From Acidobacteriota bacterium (GTDB lineage Bacteria; Acidobacteriota; Terriglobia; Acidiferrales; UBA7541): 16,578 nt of DNA. The stretch's first letter is position 1. The number at the start of each line of letters is the position of its first letter. Below are positions 1 to 6,397 of this stretch, piece after piece. The notes beneath the pieces were generated by a model. It did no database searches. It saw nothing but the letters and a program-made list of their open reading frames with translations, and was not told the origin of the DNA. A program made the position numbers and the translations under genes. The DNA lies in assembly GCA_003224075.1 (NCBI GenBank), contig QHYF01000089.1:1-16578 (forward strand), written 5' to 3'.

Positions 1-666
1 AATAGCTGCGCGCAATCTCTCATCTCTGCCATGAATCACAAACACCCTTTTGAGCTGCTCGGTGGAAGTTTCCGGCTTCTTGGGCTTCCCCATGGCATCT
101 TCACGCATTGTTGACGGCACTGGTGAGGTCTTCACCGGAACTGGCTGACGACGTTCGAGTTCCTCTTGCCAAGCCTGCTCTAGATTCTCGAAGTCTAGAA
201 TGGTCTCCGAAACATGGGCCGATGTTGCAGGAACGTCTGCCGAATTGTCGAAGTTGCCAAAATAACCTGTGAAATCGCGTGCAAATTGCATTCCGATACG
301 GGCAGCAAACTGACCTGTCGGCGCCGGTGCCAACCGGTTTATCTCGTCGGAGATCTGCGTGAGCGAGAACAGTTGCGGCCTGCGAGACTTGCACAATGAT
401 TGAGAGGCCTTCAGAATCCGCTGGTCGGGTCGCAGGTAATAGAGCGCCGCGAACCTGGGGTAAAGTCTGTTGGCGATATTCATTACAAAACCCTTCTGCA
501 CAAGCGCGTCTAGCAGACGACGATCCTTTCCCAATGCAACTCTCGTTTCCCAAAAATCTATGCCCGTTCCAGTGGCGAGGAAGTGTTCCACGATCTCCCG
601 AACTAAAGACTTCGAGAGATCATCCAGCTCTGGATTTGGTTTGGTGGAGTTCCAGTCTATTCCCAT
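1..666 (-). CDS. Partial TIR-like (PF10137/CAP12-type) effector, 5' part
   Basis: The frame is open from the ATG at 666 to the window edge and gives 222 residues with no stop. The N-terminal 140 residues are helical and winged-helix-like and are not recognised. Residues 160-205 form a charged linker. Residues 207-222 (RVFVIHGRDERLRAAI) match the first strand and loop of the PF10137 TIR family, known as effectors in CBASS and Pycsar anti-phage systems that degrade NAD+. The catalytic part lies beyond the edge. The start is 20 bases after the stop of the upstream TIR-TPR gene, so the two are probably co-transcribed; no strong Shine-Dalgarno is seen and the upstream stop limits the start choice. 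Another reading frame is open over 101-553, but its product is low-complexity and lacks domain logic. Family assignment rests on one motif. The defence role is inferred. Confidence 0.72.
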   Translation of the reverse strand, partial: MGIDWNSTKPNPELDDLSKSLVREIVEHFLATGTGIDFWETRVALGKDRRLLDALVQKGFVMNIANRLYPRFAALYYLRPDQRILKASQSLCKSRRPQLFSLTQISDEINRLAPAPTGQFAARIGMQFARDFTGYFGNFDNSADVPATSAHVSETILDFENLEQAWQEELERRQPVPVKTSPVPSTMREDAMGKPKKPETSTEQLKRVFVIHGRDERLRAAI

Positions 667-686
667 ACACTCAAGTGGCCACGCGT

Positions 687-2663
687 TTAGGCAAGTTTGG
701 AAATCTTGTAGTATTTTTCGGGTTTCCCATCCTTAAGTTGGGCGACTTGCCCCGACTGGCCGTCCTCTGCGAAGAGGATGTAACCTTCGATGGTGGAGCT
801 GCTTGGGCTGCCCAGAAATGCCCATCCCGGGGGCTCTTCCCTCTTGGTGTTCTCAAGCTTGAATTTGCACGTCCGCCCTGAGGCAAGAGCGGAGAATTCA
901 AATTTCTCGATCCTTATTACATTTTTTGGCGTAACATCGGAGAATAGGGCACTAAACCCACCAGTTGCGACTGGCGAGTGAGTTTCCTTGGCGCCGTGCA
1001 ACGATGATCCCTTCGACCTTAGATCGATATTCACGAATGGGAAGCACCATTCGCCATCGAGGTTCGCTAGGTCTTGACTGAGAAACCCGTTCGCGAAAGC
1101 AAGTAGGAAATCGCGATGTTCTTCGGCCCTCGCCACTACTTTCTCTTGGTCGCGATTGTTCTCCTCGATCTTCTCGTAGACTGTGGCTAGAGTTCGAGGA
1201 ACCTCTGGAACGCAATTCTCTTTGGTCTGGGCGTCTTTGAGAAGGGTTATAGCGTCGTCGGTTAAACCCGCACCCAAATACTTGTGCCCGAGATTGCTGG
1301 CTGCCAGCGTTTCCCCCAGCTTATAAGATTGTTTATAACGCTGAACTGCAAGCACAGGAAGATCGCAAGCAGCGGATGCGATTGCTAAGTTGTTGAGCGC
1401 GCCTGCATTCTTCTCGTCCTGTTCGCAGATGATCTTGTAATGGTATAGCGACAAATGGTCTTGGTCGGCGCCTTCGTAGTCAAGCGCAAGCGAAAATCGG
1501 AAACCCACTTCTTCCGGAGTTTGATGCAGAGCCAACTCGGCAAGCGCGAAGCTAGCAAACTTGTCTTCGGATGCCTTAGACACGGAATATAACCGTCTCA
1601 GAATGTGAAACTGCGTCTTGGGTTCTTTTGCGTAGTCCGAATTACGGAGCCTAAGGAGAATCTCCTTTGCCTGACCTTGTTTTTTTGCCTTATCCAGAAC
1701 GTCCGCTGCCTCAATCTCTATCGAGGCACGCCGGTTTGGTTCGGCTAGTAGCGCAGCCTCTTGGTAACATTTCACCGCTTCGTCGTATTCACGAAGATCG
1801 ACAAGGCAGGCGGCTAAATACCTAAGCGGAAGATACTTGTCCTTGTTCTTCGCGACCAGCTGACGAAGATTGTCTAAGGCATACGCTCGCCCCTCGGCGA
1901 AAAGAGCCCTCTGATACTGGCAGTTCCAAAATAACTCCTTTTCCGGTTCGTGTTCTTGGACCCATTTGAGGCCGGCATCATACTCTCGCTCGGAAGCTTC
2001 CCAGTCCCTCGATGCCACGGCCTCGTACAGAGCGAAGATATGCATATTTAGATCTTCTGCTCGATCCGGGCCTTCGTCCCCGCTGGGGGTGGCATCAGAT
2101 GGTATTGTTAACCCAGATGCCTCTGCTCCACTGACCTCAACCGCCTCCGATTGGACAACCGTTTCGACACTAATACTGCCCGCCTTTGCGATGAGACCGG
2201 TAATCATCTCATTCGCGCGTTGGAAAGCAAACGCAGGATTTCGCGGATCGTAGGGAATATATTCGAGGTCCCCTTGTAATGCCGGAATCTCGACGTCCGC
2301 TTCCCGAAAGAGGATCAGGGCTTTATTCCCCTTCAACGCGTACCCCGATTCTTGGAGAACCCACGGCGGCGCACTCCAGCCCGACGGGCTCAGTTTTCCT
2401 CTAAGAGCGGCGATAGCCGTTACAACACGACCTTGCAAGCGGTACACGGCGTGTCTTTTCGTGAGGATCCCGACCAATACTTGTGACTTATCAATGAGAG
2501 AGCGGACCTTCACCGAGACGGATTCCACTTCGCTCTGTTCAGCGGATTGCGTAATAAAGCCTAGCTTACTGAAGGAATCCAAAAACTTAATGATCGGATC
2601 GATCTTAGCCTCGTCCGCTGGGTCAAAGCTTCTTGCCACGAAAGCGACGATTTTCTGAGCCAT
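687..2663 (-). CDS. TIR-like domain / TPR repeat / beta-rich C-terminal domain protein
   Basis: The product has 658 residues, with no signal peptide or membrane segment. Residues 1-160 look like a TIR-like or nucleotide-hydrolase fold. The first strand is KIVAFVARSF, and 'PPWVLQESGYALKGNKALILFRE' (residues 99-121, shown here only as landmarks W101, E105 and the ILF strand) places Glu105 where TIR and deoxyribosyltransferase folds carry the catalytic glutamate. A linker at 165-200 leads into TPR-like helix pairs at about 205-525 (for example AACLVDLREYDEAVKCYQEA and ALNNLAIASAACDLPVLAVQ). Residues 530-658 are Gly- and beta-rich, start with LDGEW, and may be a calycin-like barrel. The likely role is sensor plus NAD- or nucleotide-cleaving effector, partnered with the TIR-like gene 20 bases downstream. 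Start ATG at 2663; no clear Shine-Dalgarno. TPRs are confident, the TIR-like call moderate, function inferred. Confidence 0.75.
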   Translation of the reverse strand: MAQKIVAFVARSFDPADEAKIDPIIKFLDSFSKLGFITQSAEQSEVESVSVKVRSLIDKSQVLVGILTKRHAVYRLQGRVVTAIAALRGKLSPSGWSAPPWVLQESGYALKGNKALILFREADVEIPALQGDLEYIPYDPRNPAFAFQRANEMITGLIAKAGSISVETVVQSEAVEVSGAEASGLTIPSDATPSGDEGPDRAEDLNMHIFALYEAVASRDWEASEREYDAGLKWVQEHEPEKELFWNCQYQRALFAEGRAYALDNLRQLVAKNKDKYLPLRYLAACLVDLREYDEAVKCYQEAALLAEPNRRASIEIEAADVLDKAKKQGQAKEILLRLRNSDYAKEPKTQFHILRRLYSVSKASEDKFASFALAELALHQTPEEVGFRFSLALDYEGADQDHLSLYHYKIICEQDEKNAGALNNLAIASAACDLPVLAVQRYKQSYKLGETLAASNLGHKYLGAGLTDDAITLLKDAQTKENCVPEVPRTLATVYEKIEENNRDQEKVVARAEEHRDFLLAFANGFLSQDLANLDGEWCFPFVNIDLRSKGSSLHGAKETHSPVATGGFSALFSDVTPKNVIRIEKFEFSALASGRTCKFKLENTKREEPPGWAFLGSPSSSTIEGYILFAEDGQSGQVAQLKDGKPEKYYKISKLA

Positions 2664-2704
2664 GGAATTTGAGGGCCCAAATTTATTACATAACCGACGA
2701 GCCG

Positions 2705-2716
2705 ATAATGCATTAT
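2705..2716. promoter_or_regulatory. Perfect 12-bp palindrome upstream of the TIR-TPR gene
   Basis: ATAATGCATTAT is a perfect palindrome lying 42 bases before the TIR-TPR start codon, in a short AT-rich patch flanked by GC-rich sequence. On the minus strand it contains CATAAT, usable as a -10 element, so a dimeric repressor could overlap the promoter. No convincing -35 was found. The operator role is inferred. Confidence 0.3.
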
Positions 2717-2750
2717 GTCATATCCGCGCCGGCTGGAGCGTTTGCCGGCT

Positions 2751-2784
2751 TCTGACTCGATTGCGCGCTGCGCTCGGGATGACA
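2751..2784. repeat. Dispersed intergenic repeat (CGCTCGGGATGACA type)
   Basis: The core CGCTGCGCTCGGGATGACA (2766-2784), reading TGTCATCCCGAGCGCAGCG on minus, is a familiar short repeat found between genes in many Acidobacteriota and some other phyla. Only one copy is in this window, so the repeat call rests on recognition. The surrounding 2664-2996 stretch holds this repeat, the palindrome and a doubtful small ORF. Confidence 0.5.
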
Positions 2785-2799
2785 GTGGATGCGCTTCGG

Positions 2800-2916
2800 C
2801 TAGGCGACTTTGCGGGTGGATTTTTCGAGGAGTTCGTGGATGAGGGTTTGGCATCCACCATCCGCAAGGGGATACGATGTGACCAGGCTCTTCTTGGGGC
2901 ACACGGCTTTTGCCAT
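2800..2916 (-). CDS. Possible small protein of 38 residues
   Basis: A short ORF runs from ATG 2916 to TAG at 2800. It begins MAKAVCPKKSLVTSYP and ends with a helix-forming stretch (LIHELLEKSTRKVA). The two cysteines and basic tail look protein-like, and it lies in the same direction as its neighbours. There is no good ribosome binding site; a GGAGGGGAC-like string lies about 40 bases upstream. It could be a decayed 3' end of a larger gene or chance. Not recognised. Confidence 0.22.
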   Translation of the reverse strand: MAKAVCPKKSLVTSYPLADGGCQTLIHELLEKSTRKVA

Positions 2917-2996
2917 TGCCGGGAAAACGCGATGGCGCGGGCGGCAGGAAGCGAGTCCCCTCCGCTCTTCGATTTTGTAGGGCTGTCCGCAGCCTG

Positions 2997-4010
2997 TTAA
3001 GGAATGAGCTTGCCTGCGGCCGCTGCGATGCTGGACACCAGGGTGCTTGCGGCAGTCACGACCGCGGACAATCCCGGCGCGTATCCCCAGTGCTGGAGAG
3101 CCGCAACGACGTTTTCATAGCTCGCCGGCTTGGCCTTTCGCCCGCCCGCCACGTATTTGCGGAAGGCTGGCAAGCCTGAATGTCCGCGACCGGCGGCGTC
3201 GACTTGAGCCTGCAGCGCGAGAAACACGGCGAAGTCTTCAGCGTTCTCGGCAAGCGAAATCCTCATCAGTTGCGAAGTTTTTGAACGGGGAAACACGATG
3301 AAGCTTGTCGGGAAATTGTTGTTAGGGTATTTCTGTGCACTCGTTTTGGGCGAGCCTCCGATGTCCAGGAATACCTTGTACGAGCATTCACCCACCGCGC
3401 CGGCGCCAGCACTACCTTTCCCGTGCCCCTCGCCGCCCAGAAAGGAGAACGACGCTTGCCTGAACGTGTCATGGCGAATGGCGATGCCGAAATCGCCGTC
3501 GCCGACGCCTTTGTGGTGCAGGTTGTACGACAGGGCGGAGTACGCCACTGCCGAAGAGTCCAAATAGTGCGACTGTTCATAGATCGAAGGGCTACCCGAA
3601 ACATTGCGTTTCGAGGTGGTCGAAACGAAGAATCCCGCATATGGCCCGGACTGTTGGACTACGGGACACTTGCCCTTCGTGTCCGGGTATCGCGTATCGA
3701 GCTGCAAGTGATGGACGTCCTTGATCAGCCTCTTGTGGGGATCTCTTGGCTCCACTTCTTTCGGGCCGACAGCTATGAGGCCGTAGTAGCCGGTGGCGCC
3801 GTGTCTTCCGGCATCGGCGAGACTGTCGAGAGGGGATTTCTCTGGCGGACCGTAGGCATTCGGTGCGCCGTCAAAGTCAACGTTCATGTGGGTCATGAAG
3901 ACCAACGCCACTGGCGTCCCAGATCCCACCGCCACGCTTGTGATCGATACCGAAGGATAGTCGTTGCCCTTCCAGGAACCATGCACGGTGTCGAACTTTA
4001 ATTCCGGCAT
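2997..4010 (-). CDS. Protein with possible GH75 (chitosanase-like) domain
   Basis: The product has 337 residues. MNVDFDGAPNAYGP (42-55), VGDGDFGIAIR (169-179) and VGECSYKVFLDIGG (206-219) follow the order of the conserved blocks of fungal-type family 75 chitosanases (an Asp-rich DxDG block, a G-D-x-G-I-A block and a G-E-x-S block). In characterised members an Asp shortly before the G-E-x-S block and the Glu itself are catalytic. Here Glu208 is present, but the usual D-x-G-P is replaced by a Gly-rich stretch (191-205). No signal peptide is seen. The C-terminal 60 residues contain a HWGYAPGLS segment reminiscent of small toxin or lysozyme-associated tails. A good AGGAG lies 9 bases before the ATG at 4010. 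Enzyme activity is uncertain; the gene itself is clear. Confidence 0.6.
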   Translation of the reverse strand: MPELKFDTVHGSWKGNDYPSVSITSVAVGSGTPVALVFMTHMNVDFDGAPNAYGPPEKSPLDSLADAGRHGATGYYGLIAVGPKEVEPRDPHKRLIKDVHHLQLDTRYPDTKGKCPVVQQSGPYAGFFVSTTSKRNVSGSPSIYEQSHYLDSSAVAYSALSYNLHHKGVGDGDFGIAIRHDTFRQASFSFLGGEGHGKGSAGAGAVGECSYKVFLDIGGSPKTSAQKYPNNNFPTSFIVFPRSKTSQLMRISLAENAEDFAVFLALQAQVDAAGRGHSGLPAFRKYVAGGRKAKPASYENVVAALQHWGYAPGLSAVVTAASTLVSSIAAAAGKLIP

Positions 4011-4122
4011 AATGTCAGCTCCTCACGGGCAACCGGTTAGTCGCCAGCGTTCATACGCCCGTGAACTCCCGTATCCTGCACTTCTGACCCGGGATTTCCA
4101 TTTTGGCCTCTCAGCATAAAGA

Positions 4123-4128
4123 ATTATA
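4123..4128 (-). promoter_or_regulatory. Possible -10 element (TATAAT)
   Basis: A perfect TATAAT on minus lies about 113 bases before the GH75-like gene start, in an AT-rich patch (4112-4130). The position where a -35 should be (about 4146-4151) is a poor match, so this is a partial promoter at best. Confidence 0.3.
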
Positions 4129-4203
4129 CAGCGGTCTGCCTCTTTTGGACCCCCGAAACGCGGAACTATCTGAGTGGCTGCGTCAGACTTGAGCAGACAG
4201 CTT

Positions 4204-4304
4204 CCCCGATAGGAGTCGGGGCAGGCGGGATAAATTCCGGTCGCCGCTACAAAGGCCGGACAACGAGAGAAGATGGCGGCCTAAAGGCCGCCGCTACAAG
4301 GGCG
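4204..4304. repeat. Intergenic hairpin and direct-repeat cluster
   Basis: CCCCGA (4204-4209) and TCGGGG (4216-4221) form a 6-bp hairpin. CGCCGCTACAA occurs twice, at 4242-4252 and 4289-4299. The second copy overlaps a larger palindrome at 4275-4292. The 'GGCCGCCGCTACAAGG' string resembles short dispersed repeats in Acidobacteriota. The rest of the 4011-4309 gap shows nothing beyond the possible promoter and the ribosome binding site of the GH75-like gene. Confidence 0.5.
4275..4292 (-). terminator. Hairpin after the VWA gene, possible terminator
   Basis: GGCGGCC (4275-4281), loop TAAA, GGCCGCC (4286-4292) is a perfect 7-bp stem with a 4-base loop, 17 bases past the VWA stop codon. On minus it is followed by ATCTTCTCTC, a weak T-run. 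It could end transcription of moaD-moaE-VWA or be only a REP-like repeat. Confidence 0.4.
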
Positions 4305-4309
4305 AGGAA

Positions 4310-5386
4310 TTACTGCGGGCCGGTGAGGTAGGAGCGGCGGTGACGGACCTTGTAATCGCCGGCGATGACTTTGACTTCGATGGAACGGTAGCTATTGGCG
4401 GGACCGCGGGGATTGGGGTAGTAGCCGAGGCGGTATTGGGTGCGCAGCTCGCGGTCAATGCGATCGAAGATGACGCCAAGGTCTTGGGGCGAGTCGGGAT
4501 AGAACATGGCGCCGCCGGTCGTGTCCGTCATGGTTTCGAGCGCGTGTTCGCCGGCGGTGTTGCGCCCGCTTTCGTTTTTCACCGGGCGGACGACGATAGT
4601 GTAAAGCAGCGAGTTGGAGCGTACCGCTTCCTTGCGAGCGGCGTCGAAGTCGGCGCGGCTGGTGGTTTCGCCGGCATCGGTGACGAGGATGATGACGCGG
4701 CGGCGGTCGTCGCCGCGGGTCTGGAGGGCGCGGGAGCCAAGAAGGACGGCATCGTAAATCGAGGTGCCCGCGCCGGGAGGAATGCGGCGAACGGCGGTCT
4801 GCAGAGCGGGAACGTTGTCCGAGAAGGCGGCGACCTGGGTGACGTTTTCATCAAACGAGAACACGGCGAGGCGGTCGCCGGTGCGCAGAACCTGGCGGAT
4901 GAAGTGCGCGGCGGCTTCCTGCTCGAAGGTGATTTCCTTGTGCGCGCTCAGGCTGGAGTCAATCATCAGGGCGAGATCCAGCGGCTGCGACGTTTCGGAC
5001 TCGAAGACATCGAGCTTCTGCCGCACGCCTTCTTCAAAAAGCTGGAAGGCTTCGCGCGGGAGATCCGGAGCAGGGCGATTGTGGTCGTCCAAGACGCTCA
5101 CCAGAACGTTGACGAGATTGACGTTGACGCGGATGCGTCCGCGCTGAGCCGCGGGATCTTGTGAATCGGTTGTCGAGGCGGGGGGCGTGGGTTGGACGAT
5201 CTTTCCCGGTTCGCCGGTGGGAGAGGAAGCGGGAGCTTTACTGGATGCGGAAGCAGAGGTGGACTTGGGCTTTTGCGCCCAGGGAGGACGATCCGGATTG
5301 TCCTGCGCGAAAGCGATTCCGGCGAAAAGGAGCGTGCAGACGGCTAGGAATAGTGCGGGGTGGGCGCGGAAGGGTGTCATTGACAT
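4310..5386 (-). CDS. Secreted VWFA-related domain protein (acidobacterial type)
   Basis: The product has 358 residues. Residues 1-27 are a signal peptide with likely cleavage after AFA (AGIAFA|QD). Residues 28-85 are a Pro/Ser/Ala-rich linker. Residues 86-130 (VNLVNVLVSVLDDHNRPAPDL) are the strand-rich lead-in typical of the TIGR03436 VWFA-related family, abundant in Acidobacteriota. The VWA domain runs to about 330 with a full metal-binding MIDAS: D143-x-S145-x-S147, Thr208 in GAGTS, Asp237 in VTDAGE. It probably binds a protein or surface ligand outside the membrane; the ligand is unknown. It starts 6 bases after the moaE stop, so it is read through from moaDE although no functional link is known. 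A second ATG lies 6 bases in; no clear Shine-Dalgarno is seen for either. Confidence 0.9.
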   Translation of the reverse strand: MSMTPFRAHPALFLAVCTLLFAGIAFAQDNPDRPPWAQKPKSTSASASSKAPASSPTGEPGKIVQPTPPASTTDSQDPAAQRGRIRVNVNLVNVLVSVLDDHNRPAPDLPREAFQLFEEGVRQKLDVFESETSQPLDLALMIDSSLSAHKEITFEQEAAAHFIRQVLRTGDRLAVFSFDENVTQVAAFSDNVPALQTAVRRIPPGAGTSIYDAVLLGSRALQTRGDDRRRVIILVTDAGETTSRADFDAARKEAVRSNSLLYTIVVRPVKNESGRNTAGEHALETMTDTTGGAMFYPDSPQDLGVIFDRIDRELRTQYRLGYYPNPRGPANSYRSIEVKVIAGDYKVRHRRSYLTGPQ

Positions 5387-5392
5387 TGATGG

Positions 5393-5869
5393 TTAAGATG
5401 CGGGTTTTGCGCGGGATGTCGCCGCGGGAGCCGGAGGGAGTTCGCCGTCAGCCCAAACCGCGCCATCCTCGAAATTCTCCTTCTTCCAGATGGGCACGGT
5501 GCGCTTGAGCGTGTCAATCGCGAAGCGGCAGGCGTCAAAAGCAGCCGCGCGGTGCGGCGCGCTGACGGCAATGAAGACGCTGGTTTCCCCGATTTCCAGG
5601 CGGCCGAGCCGGTGCACCATGGCGACGCGGCGGATGCGATATTTTTCGTGAAGCTGGGCGCAAATTTCGCGCATCTTGGCGAGAGCCATGGATTCGTAGG
5701 CTTCGTAATCGAGGTAGAGCGTGGGGCGATTGTGAGATTGATTGCGCACGAACCCGTCGAAAGTGACGGTCGCGCCGTCTTCGGGCGCGCGAACGTGGCG
5801 GGCCAGTGCGGCGATGTCGATAGGCTCGCGCACCAACTGGTAGATATCGTCGTGGAGGGACGTGGTCAT
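5393..5869 (-). CDS. moaE: Molybdopterin synthase catalytic subunit MoaE
   Basis: The product has 158 residues, typical for MoaE. With MoaD it converts cyclic pyranopterin monophosphate to molybdopterin in the cytoplasm. Family hallmarks are present in order: VTFDGFVRNQS near residue 35, YEAYESMALAKM, VAMVHRLGRLEIGE, VSAPHRAAAF (His/Arg of the substrate pocket), TVPIWKKE (catalytic lysine region), and the closing GAVWADGE. About 20 residues of Ala/Pro-rich tail follow. It starts 10 bases after the moaD stop. No strong ribosome binding site is seen, consistent with translational coupling. Confidence 0.95.
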   Translation of the reverse strand: MTTSLHDDIYQLVREPIDIAALARHVRAPEDGATVTFDGFVRNQSHNRPTLYLDYEAYESMALAKMREICAQLHEKYRIRRVAMVHRLGRLEIGETSVFIAVSAPHRAAAFDACRFAIDTLKRTVPIWKKENFEDGAVWADGELPPAPAATSRAKPAS

Positions 5870-5879
5870 GGGCGATGCG

Positions 5880-6146
5880 TCAGCCGCCGCTTACCGGCGG
5901 GAGAAACGCGACTTCATCGCCGGAACGGAGCTGCGTATCCCAGGCGGCGAATTCCTGGTTGCGCGAAGCGACCAGCGATGAACGGTATTTGGCGAGCTCG
6001 GAATGGCGCGCGACATAAAGGGCGAAGAGCTGTTCGACGGTCGAGGCGTCGGTGATTTCAATGGAATCTTCGGCGCGGCCGATGAGCTCCTTGAGCCGGC
6101 CGAAAAACAGGACCATCACGCGAATGGTTTGGGAGATGGGTGCCAC
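5880..6146 (-). CDS. moaD: Molybdopterin synthase sulfur carrier subunit MoaD
   Basis: The product has 88 residues of the ubiquitin-like beta-grasp type: VMVLFFGRLKELIG strand and turn, SGDEVAFLPPVSGG end. The C-terminal Gly-Gly is the site of adenylation and thiocarboxylation that delivers sulfur to MoaE. The start used here is GTG at 6146. An ATG at 6116 would remove part of the first beta strand (IRV), so GTG is preferred, although neither has a good Shine-Dalgarno. No moaA, moaB, moaC or moeA is in the window. Confidence 0.92.
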   Translation of the reverse strand: MAPISQTIRVMVLFFGRLKELIGRAEDSIEITDASTVEQLFALYVARHSELAKYRSSLVASRNQEFAAWDTQLRSGDEVAFLPPVSGG

Positions 6147-6187
6147 ACGGGAATTGTAACGCGCGCTCCGTGAAGGGGCCAGTAGAA

Positions 6188-6217
6188 CAAGCCTGGCCTG
6201 AGCGCAACCGAAGGGCC
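6188..6217. repeat. Dispersed intergenic repeat (CCTGAGCGCAACCGAAGGG type)
   Basis: The string AGCCTGGCCTGAGCGCAACC followed by GAAGGGCC is a variant of the very common bacterial intergenic repeat with core GTCCTGAGC-N4-5-CGAAGG. It lies in the 250-base gap between the divergent moaD and the TIGR01777-type gene. Nothing else was recognised in that gap apart from AT-rich stretches near 6285-6320 that may hold a promoter. Confidence 0.4.
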
Positions 6218-6397
6218 TTCGACCGCGTGGCGCCAGCGCTCTGTACCACGGTTTCTCTCTGCAATTGGGATGATTCGAGATCTTCGTCCAATGGATATGT
6301 TTTGAAAGTTTTGATTGCTTGACCGGTGCGCGGGGGTTGCGTAGCGTTCAGGGAGTTAATCCTTTCCACGCGCGAGACGAAAGGGCAAAAAGGAAAG

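Noticed and set aside
101..553. Minus-strand ORF of 150 codons
   Set aside because: Low-complexity, Arg/Cys/Ser-rich product; the overlapping frame running from 666 to the edge has a recognisable TIR-family motif.
2662..3000. Plus-strand ORF of 112 codons
   Set aside because: Spans a dispersed intergenic repeat and has no ribosome binding site or recognisable motif.
4340..5164. Long plus-strand ORF (274 codons) antisense to the VWA gene
   Set aside because: Mirror of a GC-rich coding sequence; product is Gly/Ala/Val-rich, while the minus frame has signal peptide and full MIDAS.
6326..6397. Upstream extension of the TIGR01777-type oxidoreductase
   Set aside because: The Rossmann strand begins at ATG 6398, which has a purine-rich ribosome binding site; the extension is not family-like.
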